A stretch of DNA of 31,259 nucleotides from AC-51 sp036265325 (GTDB lineage Bacteria; Actinomycetota; UBA4738; HRBIN12). The notes under the pieces are model-generated. The model had not been told where the DNA came from, did no database searches, and was given only the letters and a program-made list of their open reading frames with translations. Below, one piece after another: positions 8,380 through 15,929 of the stretch. Position 1 is the stretch's first letter; each line of letters opens with the position of its first letter. The stretch covers positions 1 through 31,259 of the forward strand of contig DATAPH010000064.1 in NCBI GenBank assembly GCA_036265325.1, written 5' to 3'. Made by a program: the position numbers and the translations under genes.

Positions 8380-8927
8380 CTAGCTCTTCTTCAAGGCCAG
8401 CTTGAAGATCCCCACGCCGTCGCTGAAATAGAGCGTCCCGCCGGGGCCGGGTTCGATCGACAGCCGAGGTTGCCGTGGTTGAAGGGCGTCGTGTCGCGGA
8501 TGGCCGTCGTCCCGGACGGGTTGAGCGACACTTCGTGGATATCGCCCGTGTTGAACGCGCCAAAGAAGCCCTGTTCATCGGTCAGGTTGCCGATCACGTC
8601 GGGGATGGTGAAGACGGAGGTGTTCTTGCCGGTCTTCGGGTCGATCCGGCGGATCTCGGCGCGTGAGGCGCTCGCCCTAGTAGATCGCGCCCGTCTTATC
8701 GAGCACGAACGTGGCCGGATGGTCGAGACCCGTCGCGACCGTCTTCTGGATGATCGTGCCAGCGAGCGGCTCGGCGGGCGACGACGGCGGTGTCGTCGAC
8801 GTGGGCGCCGACGTGACGTGCGGCATGGTCGTGGTCGTCGCGCTCGAGGCGCTCGACGCCGTGCAGGCTGCAAGCAGAAGCGCTGCGGCACAGATCAGGA
8901 GGCGAGGGCGCCTCCTGTCGGCCGCAT
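8380..8927 (-). pseudogene. Degraded PQQ/sorbosone-type sugar dehydrogenase-like lipoprotein
   Basis: On the minus strand three frames together spell one degraded secreted protein. A lipoprotein signal (RRRPRLLICAAALLLAAC) has no in-frame start codon; the nearest ATG, at 8927, is out of frame. The same frame continues through a Ser/Thr-rich linker to GLDHPATFVLDKTGAIY and then hits an in-frame TAG. The frame shifts to IRRIDPKTGKNTSVFTIPDV and on to FNHGNLG, then shifts again to GGTLYFSDGVGIFKLALKKS before the final stop at 8380. Family members are about 350-400 residues, whereas only about 180 codons remain, so an internal deletion is likely too. The C-terminal motif resembles the end of the intact dehydrogenase at 15916-17073. 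Sequencing error is a less likely explanation for so many lesions. Confidence 0.7.
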
Positions 8928-8942
8928 CCTAGCGGCCGCGGG

Positions 8943-10157
8943 TCAGAATCCGGTCAATCCGCGGCCGACCCCGTCGACGAAGTGGTGCTCCGGCGGGGAG
9001 AGGCGGCCCTCGAGGTAGGCACGGGCGATGATCGCCTGTGAGCGGAAGACGTCGACCTCCCAATACGAGAACGGCCCCGGCCGGTAGCCGTCCGACGTGA
9101 CGTTGCGCTGGATCGACTCGCAGGCCGCCCAGTCCTCGCGGTTGGTGATGTCCCAGAACTCCGCGGCGTAGTCCGGGCTGAACCCGGGCACCTCGTACGC
9201 CTCCTCGGGGAAGTACCACGCGCACTCGACCCGGGTACGCGACGGCGACAGCGGGACGAGCCGGTGCGTCATCACGTAGTCGGGATGCGGGCTGATCAAC
9301 AGGTTCGGGTACACGACGGAGTAGCCGACCAGCCGGCGCTTCTCGTCGGGAAGCCCGGGGATCATCGCGCCCGGCGACTCGCCGGTCAGCGACATCGTGG
9401 TCGCGTGGTCGAGCAGTTCCATCGGACCGCCGATCCACACGCCGGTCGAACGCTCCGGGTACGCGACATCCGAGTCGGGGGGCGTGACCTTGCAGAGCTC
9501 CGGATGGATCTCGGAGCAGTGGTAGCACTCGCAGTAGTTCTCGATCGCGATCTTCCAGTTCGCCTCGAGCTCGTAGGTGTGGGAGGCGCCGAGGCGAAGG
9601 TCTTCCGGACGGTAGCCGTCCACGACGACGTCGAGGTTCCCCAGATGGGTGGCGAGGTCCGGCGCGTCGCCGCTCGCATTGAGGAACAGCCACCCGTGCC
9701 ACTCGGCGAGTCGCGCCTCCACGAGCGGGAACTCGCCCTTGTCGAGCGAATCCATGTTGAACCGCGGGGTGGCGCGCAGATCCCCCTCGAGCCCGTACAC
9801 CCAGGCGTGGTACGGACACCGGATCCCGCGCTGCGAACGGCGCTCGCCGACCGTCATGAGCTCGTGGCCGCGGTGGCGGCAGACGTTGTGGAAGGCCCGG
9901 AGGACCCCGTCATCGCCGCGGACGAGCAGGAAACTCTGTGCGCCGAGGGGCACGGCCGCTTGCGACCCGGGCGTGTCCAGGCCGAGATCGACGGCGCGGC
10001 CGATGCACATCCACGAGCCTTCGAACAGATGACGCTGTTCCCACGCGAACACCTCGGGCGCGTGGTACGCCCCGGCCGGCAGTGTGCGTGCGCGGTCGTA
10101 CGGCTGCAGCACCTGTTCGACGCTCGCGAGGTCCAGTGGCGCGGTCGTGCGTTGCAT
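8943..10157 (-). CDS. Rieske non-heme iron ring-hydroxylating/demethylating oxygenase, alpha subunit
   Basis: The 404-residue protein has the Rieske [2Fe-2S] ligands Cys93, His95, Cys114 and His117 (C-x-H...C-x2-H). Its catalytic domain carries the mononuclear iron site His213 and His218 in NYCECYHCSEIHPE, with Asp342 in NREDW as the probable third ligand. NWKIAIENY...CYHC is typical of the group that includes choline monooxygenase, glycine betaine and stachydrine demethylases. An N-demethylase is therefore more likely than an aromatic dioxygenase, but the substrate is inferred only. No reductase gene is adjacent. An AAGGAG ribosome-binding site precedes the ATG at 10157. The gene follows the epimerase gene on the same strand after 82 bp. 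Confidence 0.92.
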   Translation of the reverse strand: MQRTTAPLDLASVEQVLQPYDRARTLPAGAYHAPEVFAWEQRHLFEGSWMCIGRAVDLGLDTPGSQAAVPLGAQSFLLVRGDDGVLRAFHNVCRHRGHELMTVGERRSQRGIRCPYHAWVYGLEGDLRATPRFNMDSLDKGEFPLVEARLAEWHGWLFLNASGDAPDLATHLGNLDVVVDGYRPEDLRLGASHTYELEANWKIAIENYCECYHCSEIHPELCKVTPPDSDVAYPERSTGVWIGGPMELLDHATTMSLTGESPGAMIPGLPDEKRRLVGYSVVYPNLLISPHPDYVMTHRLVPLSPSRTRVECAWYFPEEAYEVPGFSPDYAAEFWDITNREDWAACESIQRNVTSDGYRPGPFSYWEVDVFRSQAIIARAYLEGRLSPPEHHFVDGVGRGLTGF

Positions 10158-10189
10158 CGATGCTCCTTGTTCGACGATCTGCTCCGGTC

Positions 10190-10220
10190 AACCTATCGGA
10201 GCCGCACGGCCCGATGTGAA
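10190..10220 (-). promoter_or_regulatory. Possible promoter of the Rieske oxygenase gene
   Basis: On the minus strand TTCACA (10220-10215) and TAGGTT (10195-10190) are separated by 19 bp. The second element fits TANNNT and would give a short leader that contains the AAGGAG site. The -10 element sits inside a 6-bp inverted repeat (GCTCCG...CGGAGC). The spacer is long, so the -35 assignment is weak. Confidence 0.35.
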
Positions 10221-10239
10221 CGCCGCCGTGAACCCAGGG

Positions 10240-11220
10240 TCAGGATCCGTCGAGGGCTGCCAGTAACTCGCGTTCGCGGTCGCGCGACAGGCCCGCCTTG
10301 AGCGTGTCGACGCCGCGAGCACGGTCCCACGCCAGCGTGTCGCCGACGGTCTCGGCGAGCGGCCGGAACGCGAGTCCCGCTGCCACGGCGCGCGATGTGT
10401 CGAACAGGTGCGCGTTCGGCTCGTCCGGTGTCACCAAGGGGAAGGGGTCGTTCTCCTCCGTCACGACCAGCTTGTGCTCCCGGATGAACGCGTCGTCGCA
10501 CCAGCCGACGTCGAGCGCAACGCCGCCCGCGGCGGCCGAGGCCTCGAGCAGCTCACCGAGCGAGTGCCGGCGCGGCGGCGTCGCGATGTTGAACGTCCCG
10601 GGGATGTCCACCGTGCAGACCTGCAGCGTGAAGGCGGCGAGATCGCGTGCGTCGATCCATTGCAGCGGCTGCTCCGGCGGCGCGGGCGCCAGCATGCGGC
10701 CGCCCTCGGCGGCGCGGCGCACCCAGTAGGTGAACCGATCGGTCGGGTCGTACGGACCGACGATGAAATGTGGCCGGACGACCGTGCCGGCGTCGCCGAC
10801 GGCCTGGCGGATGGCGTACTCGCTCGCGACCTTGAGCGGCCCATAGGTTTCCCACGTGATGTCCTCGGTCGCGGGGAATGGCGGTCCGTAGACGTCGTCG
10901 TCCTCGGTCGCGCCTGCCCTCGCCGTTTCCTGATGGGCGGACACCGACGAGATGAAGACGTAGCGGCCGTCGGCGGCAACGCGGAGCGCGTCCGTCACCT
11001 GACGAGGCACGAAGGCGCAGAAGTCGACGATCGCATCGAACGACCTGCCCTCCAGCACACCGAGGTCCTCGTCGCGGTCCCCGTGGACATGCTCGGCGTC
11101 CGGCCAGACCTCCTCGCCGCCGCCTCGATGGAAGATCGTGACGTCGTGGCCCTGGTCGAGCGCCATGCCGGTGAAGGCGCGCCCGGAGAACCTGGTTCCC
11201 CCGATCGTGCAGATGCGCAT
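10240..11220 (-). CDS. NAD(P)-dependent epimerase/dehydratase-like (extended SDR) protein
   Basis: The 326-residue protein starts with a Rossmann nucleotide-binding segment, MRICTIGGTRFSGRAF, which carries the GGTxFxG form found in a CSP41/atypical-SDR group. ISSVSAH follows in the strand that usually holds the catalytic Ser, and an ASEYAIRQA segment fills the role of the YxxxK helix without a clear canonical YxxxK. It is therefore probably an atypical SDR, with a substrate such as a nucleotide sugar or lactone that cannot be named. The ATG at 11220 lacks a Shine-Dalgarno sequence but lies six bases after a TAGGGT -10 element. It may be co-transcribed with the downstream Rieske gene. Confidence 0.8.
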   Translation of the reverse strand: MRICTIGGTRFSGRAFTGMALDQGHDVTIFHRGGGEEVWPDAEHVHGDRDEDLGVLEGRSFDAIVDFCAFVPRQVTDALRVAADGRYVFISSVSAHQETARAGATEDDDVYGPPFPATEDITWETYGPLKVASEYAIRQAVGDAGTVVRPHFIVGPYDPTDRFTYWVRRAAEGGRMLAPAPPEQPLQWIDARDLAAFTLQVCTVDIPGTFNIATPPRRHSLGELLEASAAAGGVALDVGWCDDAFIREHKLVVTEENDPFPLVTPDEPNAHLFDTSRAVAAGLAFRPLAETVGDTLAWDRARGVDTLKAGLSRDRERELLAALDGS

Positions 11221-11226
11221 GAGCGG

Positions 11227-11232
11227 ACCCTA
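11227..11232 (-). promoter_or_regulatory. Predicted -10 element of the epimerase-like gene, leaderless type
   Basis: TAGGGT on the minus strand is followed by exactly six bases and the ATG at 11220. This is the same arrangement as at typA, the DinB-like gene and the LacI gene. Confidence 0.5.
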
Positions 11233-11258
11233 ACCCACGCAACGACTACGGGTCGGGG

Positions 11259-11287
11259 TTGACAGACGTCGGTGCTGACGTCATTAT
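11259..11287 (+). promoter_or_regulatory. Strong sigma-70 promoter of the RHH/DUF4097/MFS operon
   Basis: A perfect TTGACA (11259-11264), a 17-bp spacer and CATTAT (11282-11287, 4 of 6) form the clearest promoter in the window. Transcription would begin near 11294, leaving a leader of about 100 nt before the ATG at 11397. The promoter divergently faces the epimerase-like gene, whose -10 element lies only 27 bp away. Confidence 0.65.
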
Positions 11288-11316
11288 GACGTCGTTATCG
11301 GCGTCGCGGCGGCGTC
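11265..11316. repeat. Array of five CGTC repeats at 11-12 bp intervals across the promoter, probable operator
   Basis: CGTC occurs at 11267, 11279, 11290, 11302 and 11313, so successive copies are 12, 11, 12 and 11 bp apart, about one DNA turn each. The first three copies are part of the palindromic hexamer GACGTC. The array covers the spacer, the -10 element and the transcription start of the promoter at 11259-11287. Regular half-site arrays of this kind are bound cooperatively by many ribbon-helix-helix repressors, and the first gene of the operon encodes such a domain. Confidence 0.55.
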
Positions 11317-11396
11317 GAAATGACAGAACGGAAGGTGGCGATCACGATGGCAGGACTCATCCCGATGGCGGCACACATGCATGGAGGGAAGACCCT

Positions 11397-11867
11397 ATGG
11401 AACTCACCCCGCACCTCGAGGCGATCCGCGGAGATCTGGAATCGCTCATCTCGTCCGACGAAGCGCTCGCAACCGCGCTCGAGCGGATGGCTCGGCCGAT
11501 CGAAGCGACGCTCCAGCTCCGACTCCTCGACGTCCTCGGAGACGCGGCGCTCGAACTGACCGAGCAGCTCCCCACCGGACACGCAGAGCTCCGCGTGTCG
11601 GGCAGGGACGCTCGGGTCGTGTTCGTCGGACCGCCGCAGGCGGCGCCCGAGCCCCCGCCGGCCCCCGACGACGACGACGGAGGGATGGCGCGGCTCACGG
11701 TCCGGATGCCCGACGGACTCAAGACCGCGATCGAGGCGGCGGCCGACGCCGCCGCGCAGTCCGTCAACGCGTGGCTCGTTCAGGCGGCCCGTTCGTCGTT
11801 GAACCGCAGCGATGAACGGGGGAAGCGCAGCAGCAACAACAGGATCTGGGGCTTCGCCCACAGTTAG
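11397..11867 (+). CDS. Ribbon-helix-helix domain protein, possible autoregulator
   Basis: The 156-residue protein has a helical N-terminal part (residues 1-58), a short beta segment (ELRVSGRDARVVFVG, 64-78), a Pro/Asp-rich linker (80-96) and a C-terminal segment 97-136. The last starts with the strand ARLTVRMP and continues with two helices, as in MetJ/Arc/CopG or HicB-like DNA-binding domains. The tail is basic. A GGAGGG ribosome-binding site lies 7 nt before the ATG at 11397. The operon order, RHH protein then a DUF4097-type protein 23 bp downstream, suggests that it senses or controls the product of the next gene. A role as an antitoxin is not supported, since no toxin-like neighbour is seen. 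Confidence 0.7.
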   Translation: MELTPHLEAIRGDLESLISSDEALATALERMARPIEATLQLRLLDVLGDAALELTEQLPTGHAELRVSGRDARVVFVGPPQAAPEPPPAPDDDDGGMARLTVRMPDGLKTAIEAAADAAAQSVNAWLVQAARSSLNRSDERGKRSSNNRIWGFAHS

Positions 11868-11890
11868 GCACCGCCCAAGGAGGACCAACG

Positions 11891-12682
11891 ATGCGACAGA
11901 CCTACGACACACCGGGCGGCCTCGAAGTCGTGATGCAGTTCGGCGCCGGCGACATCGATGTGGAGGTCCGCGACACGACCTCGACGACCGTCGAGATCGA
12001 GGGCTACGACGATGAGTCGCCCCCAGAGGTCCGGTGTGAGCCGGCGTCGGGCGGCGGCTACCGCCTCTCGATCGACCACCGCGTGAAGCGCAAGTGGTTC
12101 GCGAACGGACGCGCCCTCGCGGTGCGCCTCGTCGTTCCCGCGGGCACGACGATCGACGGCTCGGGAGGGGCCGCAGACCTCAACGCCAGCGGGACGCTCG
12201 CCGCGCTCACATTCAAGACCGGCTCAGGCGATCTTCGATTCGACGACGTCGACGGCGACGTCCAGCTCACCTGTGCGAGCGGCGACATCGAAGGCCACTC
12301 GGTCGGCGGACACCTCGGGTTCAAAGGCGCGTCGGGTGATATCGACGTCGGCGCCGTCGCAGCCGGCGCGACCGTCCGGAGCGCCTCGGGCGACATCCGG
12401 ATCGGCCGGCTCGACGGATCGACGGTCATCACGGTCGGTTCCGGTGACGTTGCACTGCGCCAGGTCGGCCCCGGGGCCGTCAACGTGCGGGCAATCTCGG
12501 GCGATGTGGAGGTTGGCGTCCGCAGCGGCCTCGGGGTTTGGTTGGACGTCTCGTCGACGAGCGGCGATGTGCACAGCGGCCTCGAGGCCGAGCGCAACGG
12601 CGCTGGCGCGGCGGCCGACCTCGAGCTCGTCGTCAACACCGTCGCCGGCGACATCACGATCGAGCGCGCGGGCGGACGCTGA
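11891..12682 (+). CDS. DUF4097-type beta-repeat (putative adhesin-like) protein
   Basis: The 263-residue protein lacks a signal peptide and consists of a short repeat rich in [AGST]-G-D-[IVL]. At least nine such turns are visible (for example GAGDIDVEV, ASGDIEGH, ASGDIRIG, VAGDITIER), about 15-25 residues apart, building a beta-helix or beta-sandwich stack. This matches the DUF4097/putative adhesin family, whose biochemical role is unknown; members often sit beside small regulators or transporters. An AGGAGG ribosome-binding site precedes the ATG. The stop codon overlaps the start of the MFS gene (TGATG), so the two are translationally coupled. Confidence 0.82.
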   Translation: MRQTYDTPGGLEVVMQFGAGDIDVEVRDTTSTTVEIEGYDDESPPEVRCEPASGGGYRLSIDHRVKRKWFANGRALAVRLVVPAGTTIDGSGGAADLNASGTLAALTFKTGSGDLRFDDVDGDVQLTCASGDIEGHSVGGHLGFKGASGDIDVGAVAAGATVRSASGDIRIGRLDGSTVITVGSGDVALRQVGPGAVNVRAISGDVEVGVRSGLGVWLDVSSTSGDVHSGLEAERNGAGAAADLELVVNTVAGDITIERAGGR

Positions 12683-13974
12683 TGCGGGCGCTTCTCCGCG
12701 ACCGCTCCTACCGCTTGCTCCTGGCCGGGCAGACGATGTCGGCCTTCGGCGACTACGCGATGTTCCTCGCGCTCGCGATCTGGGTGAAGGTGCTGACCGG
12801 CTCGAACGCGAAGGCGGGCCTCGCGATCTTGCCGTTCGTGCTTCCGAGCCTGATCGGGCCTGCGCTGGGCGTGTTCGTCGACCGGTTCCCGCGCAGGCGC
12901 GTCATGATCCTCACCGACCTCGCCGCGGCGGCCGCCCTCGTGCCGTTGCTGTTCGTGCACGACTCGAGCGACATCTGGCTGATCTACCTCGTGTCGTTCC
13001 TGATCGGGCTCGCGACGGTGGTGTACGAGGCGGCGCGCGCGGGACTGCTGGTCAGCATGCTGAACGAGGACGACCTCGGCGACGCGAACGGGTTGCTCCA
13101 GTCCACGGCGCAGGGCATGCGGCTGCTCGCTCCCCTCGCAGGCGCCGCCTTATTCTCCGCCTTCGGCGGACGGTCGGTCGCCGTGCTCGACGCCGCGACC
13201 TTCGTCGTGTCGGCGTTGTTCCTGCTCGCCGTGCACGCGCCGTCGATCGAGCGCGAGGGCGAGCACGGCTTCTGGCCCGAGCTCCGCGCGGGCGTACGGC
13301 ACATCGCGCACACGGTCGACCTTCGGCGCCTGACCATCGCAACGGCGTTCGTGACGCTTGCCGCCGGGGTCATGGAGGTCGCGATCTTCGCGCTGATCGA
13401 CCAAGGCCTCCATCGTCAGCCCGAGTTCCTCGGTGTCCTTTCGACCGCGCAAGGCGTCGGCGCGGTGATCGGTGGCGTGGTCGTCGGCACGTCGATGCGC
13501 AAGATCGGCACGTTCCCCACGATCGCGTGGGCGCTGGTGGCGCTTGCGGTGGGTGTGGGGATCCTCGCGTGGGCCGTGCTGCCGGTCGTGCTCATCTCGG
13601 CGGTCGCGATCGGCATCGCGGTGTCGTTCTACAACGTCGCGTTCGTCACGCTGATCCAGCGGCGCACCGACGTCTCGATGCAGGGACGCGTGATGAGCGC
13701 CGTCGAGGCGGTGTTCACCGTCCCGTACGCGGCGTCGATCGCGGCCGGCGCCGTGCTGATCTCGGTGGTGAGCTTCCGAACGATCTACCTGGCGCAGGCG
13801 GTCATGTTCCTGGCGATCGCCGGCTACCTCACCATGACGGTGCGCCGCCCTACGCCGCAGACTCCATCGACGCGTCGTAGGCGCCGTCGCGGGCGCGGCC
13901 GTTCATCGTCGCGCGATGCGCGAGCGCTCGCTGCCCCGCCCCAACGTTCTGAGGATCGCCGCCCCACGCCGTAA
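12682..13974 (+). CDS. MFS transporter, drug/macrolide-efflux-like
   Basis: The 430-residue membrane protein starts MRALLRDRSYRLLLAGQTMSAFGDYAMFLAL, the typical opening of the MFS_3 / EntS-like exporter group. About 12 hydrophobic segments follow, and the cytoplasmic loop DRFPRRRVMILTDL between helices 2 and 3 corresponds to motif A. The ATG shares a base with the preceding stop. The last 42 residues (after TMTVRR) are Arg/Ser/Pro-rich, not membrane-like, and run 125 bp over the 3' end of the aldolase gene on the other strand. This tail may be read-through from a lost stop codon. Efflux is inferred from family; the substrate is unknown. Confidence 0.85.
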   Translation: MRALLRDRSYRLLLAGQTMSAFGDYAMFLALAIWVKVLTGSNAKAGLAILPFVLPSLIGPALGVFVDRFPRRRVMILTDLAAAAALVPLLFVHDSSDIWLIYLVSFLIGLATVVYEAARAGLLVSMLNEDDLGDANGLLQSTAQGMRLLAPLAGAALFSAFGGRSVAVLDAATFVVSALFLLAVHAPSIEREGEHGFWPELRAGVRHIAHTVDLRRLTIATAFVTLAAGVMEVAIFALIDQGLHRQPEFLGVLSTAQGVGAVIGGVVVGTSMRKIGTFPTIAWALVALAVGVGILAWAVLPVVLISAVAIGIAVSFYNVAFVTLIQRRTDVSMQGRVMSAVEAVFTVPYAASIAAGAVLISVVSFRTIYLAQAVMFLAIAGYLTMTVRRPTPQTPSTRRRRRRGRGRSSSRDARALAAPPQRSEDRRPTP

Positions 13975-14878
13975 GCGCGGGCGCCTGCAACGCGCGCCCG
14001 TACGAGAACGAGAGCGCCCACGGCGCGCCCTCCCCCGCCGCGAGCATCCGGTTCATCGCGTTGAGCCTGCTCGTCGCCTGCTCGTCGCTCATCCCACCGG
14101 ACAGGAACACGATCCCCGGCACCGACGCCGGGACGTTCTCGGACAGACAGCGGATGGTCGCGGCCGCGATCGTCTCGTCGTCCTCCTGCACCGCGTTGCC
14201 CTTGCCGGGGACGATCATGTTGACCTTGAGCAGCGTGCCGGGCAGATCGAGACGGTGCGCAACCATCTGCTTGTACAGCGCGTCGAGCGTGCGGCCGGTC
14301 GCCTCCTCGCAGGCGGCGATGTCGTGGTCACCGTCCATCAAGATCTCGGGCTCGACGATCGGGACGATGTCGGCCTCCTGGCACAGCGCCGCGTAGCGTG
14401 CCATCGCGTGGGCGTTCGCGTCGATCGCGAAGTTGGTCGGCGTGCCGTCGCCGATGATGATCGTCGCGCGCCATTTCGCGAAGCGCGCGCCGAGCTCGCG
14501 GTACTCGGCGAGCCGCTCACGGAGGCCGTCCAGCCCCTCGGTGACCGTCTCTCCCGGGAACAGCGCCAGCGGCTTCGCGCCGGTGTCAACCTTGATCCCA
14601 GGGATCGGGCCGGCGGCCTCGAGCACCTTGACGAACGGGACGCCGTCGTCGGTGGATTGCCGGATCGTCTCGTCGTACAGGATCACGCCGCTGATGTGGG
14701 CGCCGATGTCGGGGGTGGTGAACAGCATCTGGCGATACGCCCGCCGTGTGTCTTCTGTGCTCTCCACGCCGATCGAGTCGAAGCGCTTTTTGATCGTGCC
14801 GGTGGACTCGTCGGCGGCGAGGATCCCCTTGCCGGGCGCGACGAGCGCCTTCGCCGTCGCGTGCATCGTGTCGGTCAT
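13850..14878 (-). CDS. Class I fructose-bisphosphate aldolase
   Basis: The 342-residue enzyme splits fructose 1,6-bisphosphate into dihydroxyacetone phosphate and glyceraldehyde 3-phosphate through a Schiff base. The N-terminal GILAADESTGTIKKR, the KVD at 96-98, KWRA around Lys137 and VEPEIL at 175-180 are all class I features. The Schiff-base lysine is Lys218 in LLKVNM. The animal-type aldolase fold is implied, unlike the zinc-dependent class II enzyme common in Actinomycetota. The ATG at 14878 follows an AGGAGG site; the frame is open further upstream, but that part is not coding. The 3' end overlaps the MFS gene tail-to-tail by 125 bp. Confidence 0.95.
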   Translation of the reverse strand: MTDTMHATAKALVAPGKGILAADESTGTIKKRFDSIGVESTEDTRRAYRQMLFTTPDIGAHISGVILYDETIRQSTDDGVPFVKVLEAAGPIPGIKVDTGAKPLALFPGETVTEGLDGLRERLAEYRELGARFAKWRATIIIGDGTPTNFAIDANAHAMARYAALCQEADIVPIVEPEILMDGDHDIAACEEATGRTLDALYKQMVAHRLDLPGTLLKVNMIVPGKGNAVQEDDETIAAATIRCLSENVPASVPGIVFLSGGMSDEQATSRLNAMNRMLAAGEGAPWALSFSYGRALQAPALTAWGGDPQNVGAGQRALAHRATMNGRARDGAYDASMESAA

Positions 14879-15041
14879 CGCTGGATCGTCCTCCTTGGCT
14901 TGGACCTTGGCGTGAACTCGGCCTCGGGCGCGGCGATCGGGTCGCCGGATGATCGGTCGAGCGTAGTGCGTTCGGGCATCCCCCGACCACAGTCGCGGAA
15001 CCCCCCTCAGGGTGACCGGGGACCACGCCGATGCACCGGTC

Positions 15042-15929
15042 ATGCTGCTGGGGGTGCGGTCCGCGGTGCGCACGTCGTGGGTGTCGGTGACACTCGCGGC
15101 TGCGCTCGGTGTCACGATGCCGCTCGCGGCGACGATGGCGGGCACCGCCCTCGCCTCCCCGATCGCCGGGCCGAGCGTGACCGTCGCCGCGACGGATGGC
15201 ATCGCCCCCGACGCGATCCGGGTTGCCGCGCCGGCGCGAACGGTCACGCGCGTGCGCGGCGCCCACGGCGAACGCCACGCGAACGCGCGGGCAGCCTCGC
15301 CAAAGTCGGGTCCATGGGCGCACGCGAGCGTGTTGGTCCATGTCCCGGCAGGCGGCATCACCGCACATCGCGAACCGTCTTCATCGTCGGCGACCGTCGG
15401 CACCGTCACCGCTATGTCCAAATACTACGGCGTGCCGATCGTCATCCGGCTCGACGCGATCAACGCGGCAGGAACCTGGGGTCGCGTCGAGCTCCCCTAC
15501 GTGTGGCCGCGGCGCGACGGGTGGATCCGACTTGCCGGCCTTTCGCGCGAACAGACGTTCCTCCACGTCGACGTCGATCTCTCGCAACACCGTGTGCGCG
15601 TGTACAAGCGCGACGACCTGTTGTATTCGGTCGCCGCCGCCATCGGTGCGCCGAGCTCACCGACGCCACCCGGGCACTACGTCGTGACCGACCGCGTGCC
15701 GTTCCCGGCGGGCAGCGCGCTCGGCTCGTTCGCCTTCGGGATCAGCGGGATCCAGCCCCATCTCCCCGCGGGCTGGACCGGCGGCAACCAGCTGGCCATC
15801 CACGGGACGGACGAGCCGTCGTCGATCGGCACGAGCGCCTCCGCAGGATGCGTGCGCGTGGGCGAGTGGGCGCTGGCGCGCTTCGAGCCGTTGCTTCGGC
15901 TCGGGACCCCCGTCGTCATCCACGCGTGA
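15042..15929 (+). CDS. Secreted L,D-transpeptidase (YkuD domain)
   Basis: The 295-residue protein has an N-terminal hydrophobic export segment (residues about 8-38), a central region, and a C-terminal YkuD domain from about residue 165. The catalytic motif reads HGTDEPSSIGTSASAGCVR, with Cys270 as nucleophile and its histidine partner in HGT. Such enzymes form 3-3 peptidoglycan cross-links or attach proteins to the wall. The start is uncertain: ATG 15042 is used, but an in-frame GTG at 15012 or 15054 is possible and none has a good ribosome-binding site. The 3' end overlaps the sugar dehydrogenase gene on the other strand by 14 bp. Confidence 0.88.
   Translation: MLLGVRSAVRTSWVSVTLAAALGVTMPLAATMAGTALASPIAGPSVTVAATDGIAPDAIRVAAPARTVTRVRGAHGERHANARAASPKSGPWAHASVLVHVPAGGITAHREPSSSSATVGTVTAMSKYYGVPIVIRLDAINAAGTWGRVELPYVWPRRDGWIRLAGLSREQTFLHVDVDLSQHRVRVYKRDDLLYSVAAAIGAPSSPTPPGHYVVTDRVPFPAGSALGSFAFGISGIQPHLPAGWTGGNQLAIHGTDEPSSIGTSASAGCVRVGEWALARFEPLLRLGTPVVIHA

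Noticed and set aside
8470..9018. 182-codon plus-strand ORF over the decayed lipoprotein
   Set aside because: Its translation is Arg-rich and unpatterned, while the minus strand gives recognisable pieces of a lipoprotein.
11320..11559. Small ORF in the leader of the RHH operon
   Set aside because: It overlaps the RHH gene in another frame and has no protein-like pattern.
14879..15421. Open frame extending the aldolase N-terminus
   Set aside because: The conserved aldolase start MTDTMHATAK follows a good AGGAGG site; the extension is antisense to the transpeptidase gene.
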